Shown here: positions 56,049-64,000 of the stretch, one piece after another
Position numbering within the stretch: the stretch's first letter is position 1
Layout of the letters: each line of letters begins with the position of its first letter
Origin: Meandrina meandrites
Lineage: Eukaryota > Cnidaria > Anthozoa > Scleractinia > Meandrinidae
NCBI GenBank assembly: GCA_963693305.1
Contig: OY855905.1
Span: 28,602,937-28,666,936, forward strand
Direction: 5' to 3'
DNA length: 64,000 bases
The notes under the pieces: generated by a model
The model's input: only the letters and a program-made list of their open reading frames with translations
The model's database searches: none
Told to the model about the DNA's origin: nothing
Translations under genes and position numbers: made by a program

Positions 56049-59000
56049 GCAAGACACAAAACAAGTTACATTACATTGCATTACGGTAAGAACTTACATG
56101 CTTACTTACTTACTTACAACCAAAAACTTACATTACTTAACTACATCACTTACATGACATTTACAATACAACAGTTACATTACTCTACTTACAGTGCAGT
56201 ACTTAAACTAATTACAATAATTACCCTTTTTTCTTTTGCACTACAGTAACACATACATAGACCATGCAGATGCCCAATTAATTCCAGTTTAATAGAAAAA
56301 TATAAATAAAATTCTAGCGCGTAAAAAAAAAACTATTTAAGTTAGTAAATCCAGCAGACATTCCATTTTTTTCCTTTAAATAAACTATTATAAGACTACA
56401 ACAGAAATTCCCATCTTGTATAAAAATCGCGAAGCTTTCGGTTCTTAATTGCAATTATCTTCTCGACCTCTTGCTTAGCTTCGACCTTGTGCAGGAGCAA
56501 TCTCAACTTTGGAGGGATCTTATTTTTTCTACACTCCCAAATAGTTATCTTACCAAGAATTATTAAATAATTTAATAAATCTTTTCTCTGAAGAAAGCCA
56601 ATTATAATGTCTTTTAAAGACAAAGACAAATTTTCACCACTAATATCAGACCACCAGACTGCGAATCTATTCCAGAAGACCCGAACAGAGGAGCAGTTAA
56701 AGAAGAGGTGATACAAATCTTCCGTGTAGGTTCCACAAAAAGAGCACTTGTCCGAATCGCTTAAACCTATTTTGAATAATTTATCATTCGTAAACAAAAT
56801 TAAATTCAACAATCTATATTGGAATGACCAAACATACGTTTCGCTTGCAGATTGATATGGAATTGAAAAGGCGTCTTGTGGATTTGAGAGATTAAAATCA
56901 GCTAACAACTTTTTAAAGCTATTCGGAGTTTTCGCTTTAGTTGATATCATCATTGAATAGAATTGTTTACACTTCACCGTATATGCATTAAAAGCTTTAG
57001 TTGCATTATACTCGAAATTCATAGGGTCAAAGATGCTCACTGTAAGGAGATTGCAAGAACTTTTTGACTTCATATTTTTGACAGAAGACCTCAAAGCTGT
57101 CCATGTCAGAAAGTTAGTGTTAAGTCCTTTTTGTTTGAAGGACTCATAAGAATGGACATTATCAACATTAAACTGTAAATCATTCAAATAAATTATGCCC
57201 TTATCAAAAAAACATTTTATAAAACACTGGTTTATTATTTATTCTGATGTCCTTATTATTCCAGATAACATTTTGGGAATAATTAACATCAGAGAAAGAA
57301 CTTCTAAATTCCGCCCACCACAAAAGGAGCTCCAAGTAAAAATTACTAACACTCAAATCAAGATCCTTTACATCATAATTGCATCTAAAGAGAAAACACC
57401 CTCCATATTTTTTTAATTTGTATTTGAGATAAGATTTCCAAGGGCCTTCCCTCTCATCTAAGAGTCGCGGAATCCAGGACAATCTTAGTGCTTTAATATG
57501 TGACTCAAAGTCTGTAAGATTCAGTCCACCATTGTCTAAGGTGTTTATCACAGAAAGCCTCGTGACCTTATCAGGGCCTTTCCATAAAAATTTAAAAATC
57601 ATCTTCTCCATTTGTTTAATTATTTCAGGTGGGGTTTCTATTATTGAAGAAACATATAATAATTTTGGAATGAGAAAAGATTTAATAATTGCTACTTTAC
57701 CAAATAGGGAAAGACCTCTCAGTTTCCATAAATTAATCAATTTCTGACATTCATCTATTCTATCATGGAAATTTTGTTTCAGAACTTGTTCTTGGTCACA
57801 GGAGAAATGGATACCCAGAGTCCTAATGCCAGTACACCACTCGAGGCCCAGAGGTGTCTCTAAGGAGTTTTTATTCTTTCCAATCCACATAGCCTTGGTT
57901 TTTGAGAAATTCATTTTTAGGCCAGAACATTTCTCAAAGTTATCAAGGGTTTGTATTACTTTTTCGACCGATGAAATATTGGCAAGTGTAGCTGTCATGT
58001 CATCTGCATACAACAAAGACTTAGTCTCATCTTCCCCGATTTTTATGCCTTCAATCTGTTCATTTGTTCGTATAGAAATTGCCATTATTTCAATGGCAAT
58101 TAAGAATAAATACGGCGACAATGGGTCTCCCTGTCTTACACCTCTTTCAAGTTGAAAAGGAGATGAGAAAAAACCATTGTTAAGAACGCAACTTGAGAGA
58201 TTATTGTAAAATGTTTGTATCCATTTTATGAAGGAGGGGCCAAAATTAAAACGCTCTAGTGATTTATAAAGAAAATCATGTTCAATTGAATCAAAAGCTT
58301 TTTCAAAGTCTATAAAGAGTAAAACACCTGGCAGGTTTGATGATTCTGTATGTGCGATGATGTCTAAGACTGATCGAGCTGTTTCTCCAATAAACCTACC
58401 CTTCATAAAACCAGACTGGTTTGAGTGAATTATACCCGGAAGAACATTTTTAATTCTATTTGCGATGACCTTAGTTGCAATTTTCGAGTCGACATTAATT
58501 AACGAGATTGGTCTCCAATTTTCCAAGAACATTCTATCTTTTCCTTTTTTATCGATCAAACTAATGACTGCCTGCTTTTGAGAACTTGACATTTGCCCAA
58601 GCTCAAAAGAATAATTAAAAACATCTGTCATAAACACACCAACTGAATTCCAGAAAGTTTTATAAAATTCAACAGGAATTCCATCATTTCCTGGAGTTTT
58701 CCCAGTGTCAAAAGTATCAAGAGCTTTAACACTCTCCTCTGTAGTAATTTGACCCTCACAACTTAATCTTTCTTCTTCCGATAGCGCTGGAATGTTCGCG
58801 TTTCCTAAGAACTGATCTAATACATCAGACTGACTTACGCTCAATTTGCTGCGGTATAACTTCTTATAATATTCCGAGGAGGAGTCTAATATTTTTTGGT
58901 AGTTTTTGGTAATAACTCCACTTAAGCAAAGCTTCCTTATGTGTTTTCTTGTGTAATTTCTCTTTTCCAAACTCAAAAAATATTTTGTACTCTTTTCGCC

Positions 59001-62000
59001 ATATTCATGCCATCTTGCCCTTGCGCGTACTATTAATCCATTAGCTTTTTCCTCATAAAAGTTATCCAGTTCCGCCTTACAATCATCGAGAATTTTTTCG
59101 ACCTCTTCACATGGGTTCTGCTCAAATTGTGCTTTTGCAATTTGTAGGTTTCTTTGCAGTTTTTCTTCTCTTTCCCTTTTTGTTTTAGCTAATTCTTTTG
59201 AGAAGTTAATTGAAAACAGGCGCACATTATACTTCATCCAATCCCAAGCGACTCTTTTATCAGAAAATTCATCGCCCTCCTTTTTCCATTCCTCTAGCTT
59301 TTCTTTCATCCTTTGGACAAAATTTTCATCAGTCAATAACGAAGTATTCATTTTCCAAAACCCTGGGCCTCTTTTACATTCCTCAAGCTCCTGGAGGTGT
59401 AGAAGAATTGCCGAGTGATCAGTTCTAATTGCAGCAATAATATCGACATCTTTAATTAAGTCCTGAAGTGAATTGGAGATAAGCCAATAATCTAATCTAC
59501 AAAAGACGAAAGGAGATTTTTGCGACCAAGTAAAGCTTTTTGTTTGAGGGTTTTTTAAACGCCAAACATCATGTAAATTAAACACTGTTTGCATTTCTTC
59601 GATGCGTTCAACAATTTTTTTCCTTGCTACTAGTATCCCGCCTTGTTTGTCAAAAAGTGGATTAATAGGACAATTGAAATCGCCACCGATTATTATCTTA
59701 TCTTCGTAAGCAAGGCCTTCTTTTCTCAAAAGGTCAATTAAATGATCATAGAATTGCACGGCTTGATTATCATTGTTTGGACCGTACACATTCACTAAAA
59801 AATAATTTTCATCATTGATTTGAACTTGAACAAAGATGAATCTCCCAGCGGGATCAATAATTTTTTTGATTATCTTACAGTCAAACCCTTTCCGAAAGAG
59901 CATTGCGACACCTCTCGCATTACTACTCCCATGTGCAAGCTCCAAAGGGGCACCCCATTCAGCTTTCCATTGTTTCTCGCTATTAACAGTTGAATGTGTT
60001 TCTTGCAGAAAAATAATATTTGCATTTTGCTTTCTGCACCATGCAAAAATTGCTCGTCTTTTCTTAAAATTGCTTAAATCTCTTACATTTAGCGAAAGCA
60101 TTCTAAAATCACCCATATCTGCCGTTAATTTTCTAATTTAGGTAACGGAAAAAACATGAAAGACCGCTGGCGTTATATCATACCATTGAATAGCTACTTG
60201 CATCGCACTACACAAAAACACGAAAACACAAACACAAAAACACATACACAGAGTAAATATTTTACGCTGAAAAACAATTTCAACTTTCAAATTGTCCTCT
60301 TTCCTGAAGGAGTATAGCATTTTTTTCTCTCCCTCAGCCGTGCCCGCTCCTGTTTGATCATATTTACTTAAATACGTTGAAATTAATGCGAATATGGCTT
60401 CTTACAAAAAAAAATAGGCATTTAGCAATAAATAAATAACGAGTACAAACCATTATATGGATTAGAGGATAAATTTTGCAGCAGTAATAAACACGTTCAT
60501 GTTCATTGGTCCGTTTAGCTGGTGTTGGCCTCCTCGGCTTGTAGGTATAAAGTCTTCAGTTTTGACTCACCGTTCAATTTATATATTATCCGAGCTGGTA
60601 CGCTCCAGGGAATGTATGCAAAGAGTACATCTTCTCGCTTGCGAATTTCGCCCAGATGCAATTCTTTCAGCTTCTTACGTTCTTCCCTTACAGACTTGGA
60701 CACGTCGTCAGAGATGAACAAATTTGCCTCTTGAAACGGATTGTCCTTTAACTTTGAAGCAGCGTTGCGTAAAACATATTCTTTGTCGGTGTAACGCAAC
60801 AAATACACATGAACTGGTCTTGATTGAGGTGCACCCCGTGTTGCGTTTTCGCGTCGTTTAATATTTGTGCGGTGAGCTCGCATTACTTCTATCTCCTCCT
60901 GTAAGGACATATGCTCGTACAAAATCTTATTTACCAGCTCAAGGCAGGACGACTCTTTCTCGGCACCTTCTGGAATGTTCCAGATAACAATATTATTCCT
61001 CTTCGAGCGATTTTCCATCTCATCCAACTTCTTCTCGAGTTGCTCCATTTTAGCTTGATCTGCCTTTTTCTCCACTGTTTGTTTTACCGTTTCCAATTCT
61101 TGATTTAAGCCTTCCAACCCCGTGGAAAGCCCGTTTGTTGTAGTCTCGAGCGTCGTTAACTTCGCAAAAATTTCATCATGGCGGCTTTGACTGACAGCTT
61201 CAAGTCGATCTATTTTCTGAGCAAGAACTTTTACCAGCCGACTTAACTCTGCAAAATCTTCCGCCGACATAATGGGCTGTTGAATCTTCTTCCCTGAGCG
61301 CAAATCTTTATTCATAATTAAGAATTAAAGCCATTTTCAAAACTTTCTGGACGGAGCACGGAACGACACGTCTTCACTCGTTGGAAGGCATGCCCACTCT
61401 CAAATTTAGCTATCTTACCTTTTGTGTATTCTTTGGTACTGACAGACCGAGATTTAAAGGATCACCAGCAGGTGGGAGATTTTTAGTGCCTCCTTGAACA
61501 TTGGTTATTTTATTATCACCTAGTTGTTTGTTTCTGTTGCCTAGAAAGTTATCCAAGGTACCAAGAATTGGCTCGACACCCGGAAGATTCTTATGCACAA
61601 AATTGCGGAATTCTGTATTGTAGGAATATGCCAAAGCTGCAGCTATCACACTTCCAGTGCAAACTATGGTCACTCCTCCTGCTATTTTACCAGTTGAAGA
61701 GCCTTTGGTTGGCCTTGCATAGAAAAAATATCAAATTAGTACTATTACAACGGATATCTCTACTGTTAACAGGAACTTGGCAAGGAACTACTAAAAAGAA
61801 CAAATTTGTATCGCCACACAGCTACGATTTTATTAAACTACATAGGCCTTTCAATCTTAACGGTCCTCTTCAGTGTAGTAACATTTGAAATGGCAACGAC
61901 CAGTAACATGATATTACAGTACAATTAGGGTGTGTAGAGATATATATTAATTTAAGTAACGCTGGTGCGTAATGCACACGGATCAACCCTGTTAATACTA

Positions 62001-62566
62001 TCAGGTTCACTAGTGCGCAATTTACTTATCCAGATGGACTCTGACTCATTTAACTTCTCAGGAGAAGAATGGCGAGGGATCCCAGGTGGCCCTCACTAAA
62101 TATTACCAACCCCTGGGGCCATCCCCTTCCAACTATTACCCAGGGGAGGGGATGGGAACTACTGGAACCAGCTGGAATGACTGATGCATTAACCAATCAG
62201 AAGACAGATATCAAAGCAACCTTTATAGTGATATCCCGGAGTGATATTTATTTATAATTCTTTTATTAAACTTACTTAGAAGGATCTGTCGTTGTCGCTT
62301 TACATCTTCTTAACTCTGAACGAAAGGATTTGCTTGTTGAAGATATTCGGCCCTTAAAGAATAAGCATTAATAAGCTTTATTACAACATAGCGCGCTGCA
62401 ATATTTCTCCAGCATTTTTAAACAGGTGTCGGACAAAATTTGCGCTTCCTGCTTTCTTCTCATGATCAGAAAAATTAAGCTAAATACAAACCTGGAAAGA
62501 GGCCGATCTAGATATCGTTGAAAACGTCTGAAATAATGACCCTCTTGCACTTTTGATTCGGAACAT
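49844..62566 (-). CDS. IMMT: MICOS complex subunit MIC60 (mitofilin), complete
   Basis: MIC60 shapes cristae junctions as the core of the MICOS complex in the inner mitochondrial membrane. Nine exons on the minus strand: 62566-62492, 62352-62276, 61713-61419, 55018-54625, 53604-53324, 52593-52304, 51704-51500, 50891-50770, 50549-49844. All have GT-AG ends and compatible phases, giving 814 residues (human about 758). Residues 1-35 are Arg/Ser-rich (MFRIKSARGSLFQTFSTISR), fitting a mitochondrial presequence. A membrane helix lies near residues 60-82 (IAGGVTIVCTGSVIAAALAY). A variable linker (exon 4) follows, then long Ala/Glu/Lys-rich coiled coils (exons 5-8). The C-terminal mitofilin domain shows RRFYKVRRWCRRVAMI and RGDLELATRLVNQLRGEPRN. 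Intron 3 holds a full-length LINE. The gene shares a short upstream region with UNG. Confidence 0.93.
50682..50760. repeat. Two-copy 40-bp tandem repeat in a MIC60 intron
   Basis: The block cgtgacaatccactaactgt continues into tgcaagagagtaaggaa and is repeated once with few changes at 50722-50760. Confidence 0.8.
54335..54515. mobile_element. MITE in MIC60 intron 4
   Basis: The ends gttccagaaaatatccatac ... ccccatggaagg and ccttccatgggaggggtatg ... gatattttatggaac are inverted copies. Inside, a unit with 'ggaaattccgagggggtggg' occurs twice. It has no coding content. Confidence 0.75.
55095..55592 (+). repeat. Dispersed repeat, copy 2 (shared with 3.1 kb)
   Basis: It matches 3100-3455 over most of its length. 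Its right end folds back on itself: aattagattatttgctcaca continuing into atttctatgaggtg, and later cacctcatagaaattgagag continuing into caagtaatctaatt. Here the inverted arms are only about 35 bp, where copy 1 has arms of about 300 bp. It lies in MIC60 intron 3. Confidence 0.75.
56396..57206 (-). pseudogene. LINE ORF2 C-terminal part, displaced by one frameshift
   Basis: This frame continues the ORF2 protein after the break at 57207-57213 and ends in a stop at 56398-56396. It contains a zinc-binding motif C-x2-C-x8-H-x4-C (CSFCGTYTEDLYHLFFNC), typical of the C-terminus of reverse transcriptases of L1-type elements, and a basic tail. The only defect relative to the main frame is one extra base in a run of seven T (sense strand). 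Confidence 0.8.
57204..60116 (-). CDS. LINE ORF2: endonuclease and reverse transcriptase
   Basis: This is a 970-residue frame on the minus strand. The N-terminal AP-type endonuclease (residues about 5-230) shows LSLNVRDLSN, LQETHS near 40, GGDFNCP near 144 and the RTDHSAI motif. The reverse transcriptase (about 480-760) shows LLFIDFEKAFDS near 605, RGVRQGDPLSPYLF and LLYADDM near 702. The protein cuts target DNA and copies its own RNA at the cut site. The frame ends early at a T7 run, and the C-terminal zinc-finger part follows in another frame. An intact copy would be about 1,240 residues. The start ATG is close to the beginning of the endonuclease domain, as expected. Confidence 0.93.
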   Translation of the reverse strand: MGDFRMLSLNVRDLSNFKKRRAIFAWCRKQNANIIFLQETHSTVNSEKQWKAEWGAPLELAHGSSNARGVAMLFRKGFDCKIIKKIIDPAGRFIFVQVQINDENYFLVNVYGPNNDNQAVQFYDHLIDLLRKEGLAYEDKIIIGGDFNCPINPLFDKQGGILVARKKIVERIEEMQTVFNLHDVWRLKNPQTKSFTWSQKSPFVFCRLDYWLISNSLQDLIKDVDIIAAIRTDHSAILLHLQELEECKRGPGFWKMNTSLLTDENFVQRMKEKLEEWKKEGDEFSDKRVAWDWMKYNVRLFSINFSKELAKTKREREEKLQRNLQIAKAQFEQNPCEEVEKILDDCKAELDNFYEEKANGLIVRARARWHEYGEKSTKYFLSLEKRNYTRKHIRKLCLSGVITKNYQKILDSSSEYYKKLYRSKLSVSQSDVLDQFLGNANIPALSEEERLSCEGQITTEESVKALDTFDTGKTPGNDGIPVEFYKTFWNSVGVFMTDVFNYSFELGQMSSSQKQAVISLIDKKGKDRMFLENWRPISLINVDSKIATKVIANRIKNVLPGIIHSNQSGFMKGRFIGETARSVLDIIAHTESSNLPGVLLFIDFEKAFDSIEHDFLYKSLERFNFGPSFIKWIQTFYNNLSSCVLNNGFFSSPFQLERGVRQGDPLSPYLFLIAIEIMAISIRTNEQIEGIKIGEDETKSLLYADDMTATLANISSVEKVIQTLDNFEKCSGLKMNFSKTKAMWIGKNKNSLETPLGLEWCTGIRTLGIHFSCDQEQVLKQNFHDRIDECQKLINLWKLRGLSLFGKVAIIKSFLIPKLLYVSSIIETPPEIIKQMEKMIFKFLWKGPDKVTRLSVINTLDNGGLNLTDFESHIKALRLSWIPRLLDEREGPWKSYLKYKLKKYGGCFLFRCNYDVKDLDLSVSNFYLELLLWWAEFRSSFSDVNYSQNVIWNNKDIRINNKPVFYKMFF
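60515..61315 (-). CDS. LINE ORF1: coiled-coil RNA-binding protein
   Basis: This is a 266-residue intact frame, the first protein of the element. Residues about 15-105 are heptad-like coiled coil rich in Leu, Glu and Lys. An RRM-like core starts at NNIVIWNIPEGAE (about 110), and a basic C-terminal domain follows. This is the arrangement of L1 ORF1p, which trimerises and coats the element's RNA. A gap of about 400 bp separates it from ORF2. The coding sequence starts about 85 bp inside the element's 5' end. Confidence 0.88.
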   Translation of the reverse strand: MNKDLRSGKKIQQPIMSAEDFAELSRLVKVLAQKIDRLEAVSQSRHDEIFAKLTTLETTTNGLSTGLEGLNQELETVKQTVEKKADQAKMEQLEKKLDEMENRSKRNNIVIWNIPEGAEKESSCLELVNKILYEHMSLQEEIEVMRAHRTNIKRRENATRGAPQSRPVHVYLLRYTDKEYVLRNAASKLKDNPFQEANLFISDDVSKSVREERKKLKELHLGEIRKREDVLFAYIPWSVPARIIYKLNGESKLKTLYLQAEEANTS

Positions 62567-62766
62567 GTCAGAAACCCTCACCAATAAATCCAATATGGCG
62601 GACTACCTTTTCTTCTCTCTGTTCCAGGTTTCTCACGTAACTACATTTTGATTGGTTGAATGATTGTTGACAATGGCGGGAAAATACCAGACTTCAGCAG
62701 GATTCTGCTACATGTACGTTTTCATCAGTGCTTCGATTGTACAGTGTGACTTTAACGGATGAAAAA
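62567..62766. promoter_or_regulatory. Shared promoter region between MIC60 and UNG
   Basis: Only 200 bp separate the start codons of the two divergent genes. The region holds an inverted CCAAT box (gattggttg, about 62650-62658), an E2F-like site (ggcgggaaaa, about 62675-62684) and an atggcgg word (62595-62601) resembling a YY1 site. There is no TATA box. E2F control of UNG would fit its S-phase expression in other animals, but this is inferred from motifs only. Confidence 0.55.
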
Positions 62767-63236
62767 ATGGAAAATCAGAAGAAAATTTCGAGCTTTTTCA
62801 ACACTTTGGGTACCAAAAGAACTGCAGATGATGCTGGTGTAAGCAGTGATTCGCCTCAAAACAAGTCCTCGAAATCAGATGAAAATTCGCCAGGTGCAAG
62901 CTCAAGCTCCAAGCGGCCCATGTCGAGTCTTTCCCCAGAGCAAAGAGCGCGCATGGAAGCTAATCGAGAAGAAGCACAAAAGAAACTTCTTGCCAATAAG
63001 AGTCCTCAATTCTTCGGAGCTTCATGGAAAAAAGCTTTAGCGGCAGAATTCACCAAGGAATATTTCGTGAAGGTAAAGCTTGCGTACGCGGGCGTACGTA
63101 CGGACGAACACAGTTTAAGTATAGATCTTTAAGCATACTTTATGAAGGCTTTGAAGGGGATTAACTGATTGTTTCTTTTTTCAGCTTAGCAGTTTTGTTA
63201 AGGAAGAAAGATCCCGCAAGACGGTTTATCCTCCAG
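62767..63236 (+). CDS. UNG: Uracil-DNA glycosylase, first two exons (runs off the right edge)
   Basis: UNG removes uracil from DNA at the start of base excision repair. Exon 1 (62767-63072) ends in phase 0 at donor gtaaag. Exon 2 (63185-63236) follows tttttcag and ends in phase 1 at gtaaga. The N-terminus MENQKKISSFFNTLGTKR has a PCNA-interaction (PIP) box, QKKISSFF, as in nuclear UNG2. A Ser-rich linker follows, then the start of the catalytic domain (SWKKALAAEFTKEYFVK, then LSSFVKEERSRKTVYPP). The conserved water-activating and DNA-contact motifs lie in later exons beyond the window. The frame is open upstream of this ATG, but without another ATG. Family assignment is strong although only about 119 residues are visible. 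Confidence 0.9.
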
Positions 63237-63699
63237 GTAAGAAAACAATCGCACCCCCTGGGGAGAAGGAGGGATTAGGGGGAGGGGGACAGTTAGTGAA
63301 ATATTTTCCCTGAATTTTCTGGGGTGGCTGATGCCCTTAGAAAGTGAACCATTAATTTTTCTCATGTTTCCTATCTTAAATATGACATACTCTTTTCTAT
63401 TCATCAATTAGACTGAAAGCGCCAGGTTTCTATCAGCTGATATCCACTATCAAACATTTTGGCCATAGTGCGCTTATAACTTACTTTGTGCTTGCTCTGA
63501 GGGCCTGATATAGACGCATACATGCCAACTCTCCCGGATTATCCATGAGTCTCCAAGATACAGGACAAACCTCCTGGTCACTAACCTGTACGTGTGATCA
63601 AATCTCCCAGATACGAAGGAAAATACATTAAAGCATACGAATTTTTACCCTTTTTTGGCCGAGTTTTGGGAGGAAATTTTGACCACTAACCATTATGCC

Positions 63700-64000
63700 C
63701 GGGGGGGGCACTTCCTATAAATGGGCTAATGGGGATGTGCCGCTGGATGGGGTCGCATTTTCACGACTGGACTGACTATAATGGGGTCGCCTTTTCAAGC
63801 ACTTTTTATAGGGTGACTAGAATGGGGTCACACTTTTCCGGGATTTTGAGAGTAAGAAAATTCTGGCAAGTTGTGATTTATAAACGGAAAGATTCGCCAA
63901 AAAGAAAAAGTTACCGTATTCATTGCTGTTGTTTAATATTTGACAAATGGCTCCCATTAAGTGACTAAGTTGGGGTCGTGAGAATTACATTTACCCAAAA
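63700..64000. mobile_element. MITE of the 'atagggt' family, copy C (partial)
   Basis: A G-run followed by cacttcctataaatgggcta and ggggatgtgccgctg matches the left-end layout of the element at 40139-47405. Repeated 'atggggtc' words follow (63750-63830). It lies in UNG intron 2 and continues past the window. Confidence 0.5.

Larger units (their letters stand above)
56015..61400 (-). mobile_element. Full-length L1-like LINE in MIC60 intron 3
   Basis: The element lies on the minus strand, the same sense as MIC60. Its 3' end is a run of about 30 A residues (T on the plus strand, about 56015-56044). Both flanks carry the 16-bp word caaatttagctatctt (55999-56014 and 61401-61416), a perfect target-site duplication. 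It has an ORF1 with coiled coil and RNA-binding domain and an ORF2 with endonuclease and reverse transcriptase, the L1/Tx1 layout. The perfect duplication and nearly open frames indicate a young insertion. Confidence 0.93.

Noticed and set aside
57195..60141. Plus-strand frames opposite the LINE ORF2
   Set aside because: They are antisense shadows of the endonuclease-reverse transcriptase frame.

Overview
This is animal nuclear DNA, most likely from an anthozoan cnidarian (stony coral or sea anemone). The genes are intron-rich with standard GT-AG splice sites, the sequence is AT-rich with long non-coding stretches, and there are many short inverted-repeat elements of a kind I associate with coral and anemone genomes. 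The species call is inference. The conserved gene assignments rest on recognised protein motifs.

Left edge (1-5.9 kb): the last two coding exons of an SLC17 (sialin/vesicular glutamate type) transporter, plus strand, preceded by repeats that include a foldback element. From about 7.3 to 48.1 kb there is a cluster of small secreted-protein genes. Each combines a hydrophobic signal-peptide exon, a thrombospondin type 1 (TSP1) domain and a PAN/apple-like domain. One is on the minus strand (9904-7280). One plus-strand gene carries a Ser/Thr-rich mucin-like stretch between the two domains (16670-27078, with a second candidate signal exon at 13908). One plus-strand TSP1-PAN exon stands at 28.5 kb. 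Another gene spans 38699-48127. Nearly all exon junctions are phase 1, so exons can be duplicated or swapped without breaking the frame.

The long intron of the last TSP1-PAN gene holds a 6.9-kb BEL/Pao LTR retrotransposon (40160-47021). Its two 310-bp LTRs differ at one base, it has a GGGGT target duplication, and it sits inside an older inverted-repeat element. A tRNA-derived SINE lies just after it. Fragments of non-LTR retrotransposon tails lie at 48.4-49.3 kb.

Right part (49.8-62.6 kb, minus strand): a complete nine-exon gene for MIC60/mitofilin, the core MICOS protein of the inner mitochondrial membrane. It has a mitochondrial presequence, a membrane segment, coiled coils and a conserved C-terminal mitofilin domain. 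Its intron 3 contains a full-length L1-like LINE in the sense orientation with a perfect 16-bp target duplication, inserted 18 bases after the exon 3 splice donor. Head to head with MIC60, about 200 bp away, is the start of a uracil-DNA glycosylase gene (UNG, nuclear form with a PIP box). It runs off the right edge. The shared intergenic region has an inverted CCAAT box and an E2F-like site.

The most notable item is the TSP1-PAN cluster: a local family of secreted proteins with modular phase-1 exons, a repeat-expanded mucin exon and a minisatellite grown out of a stop-codon region. I cannot assign it a function from sequence alone.
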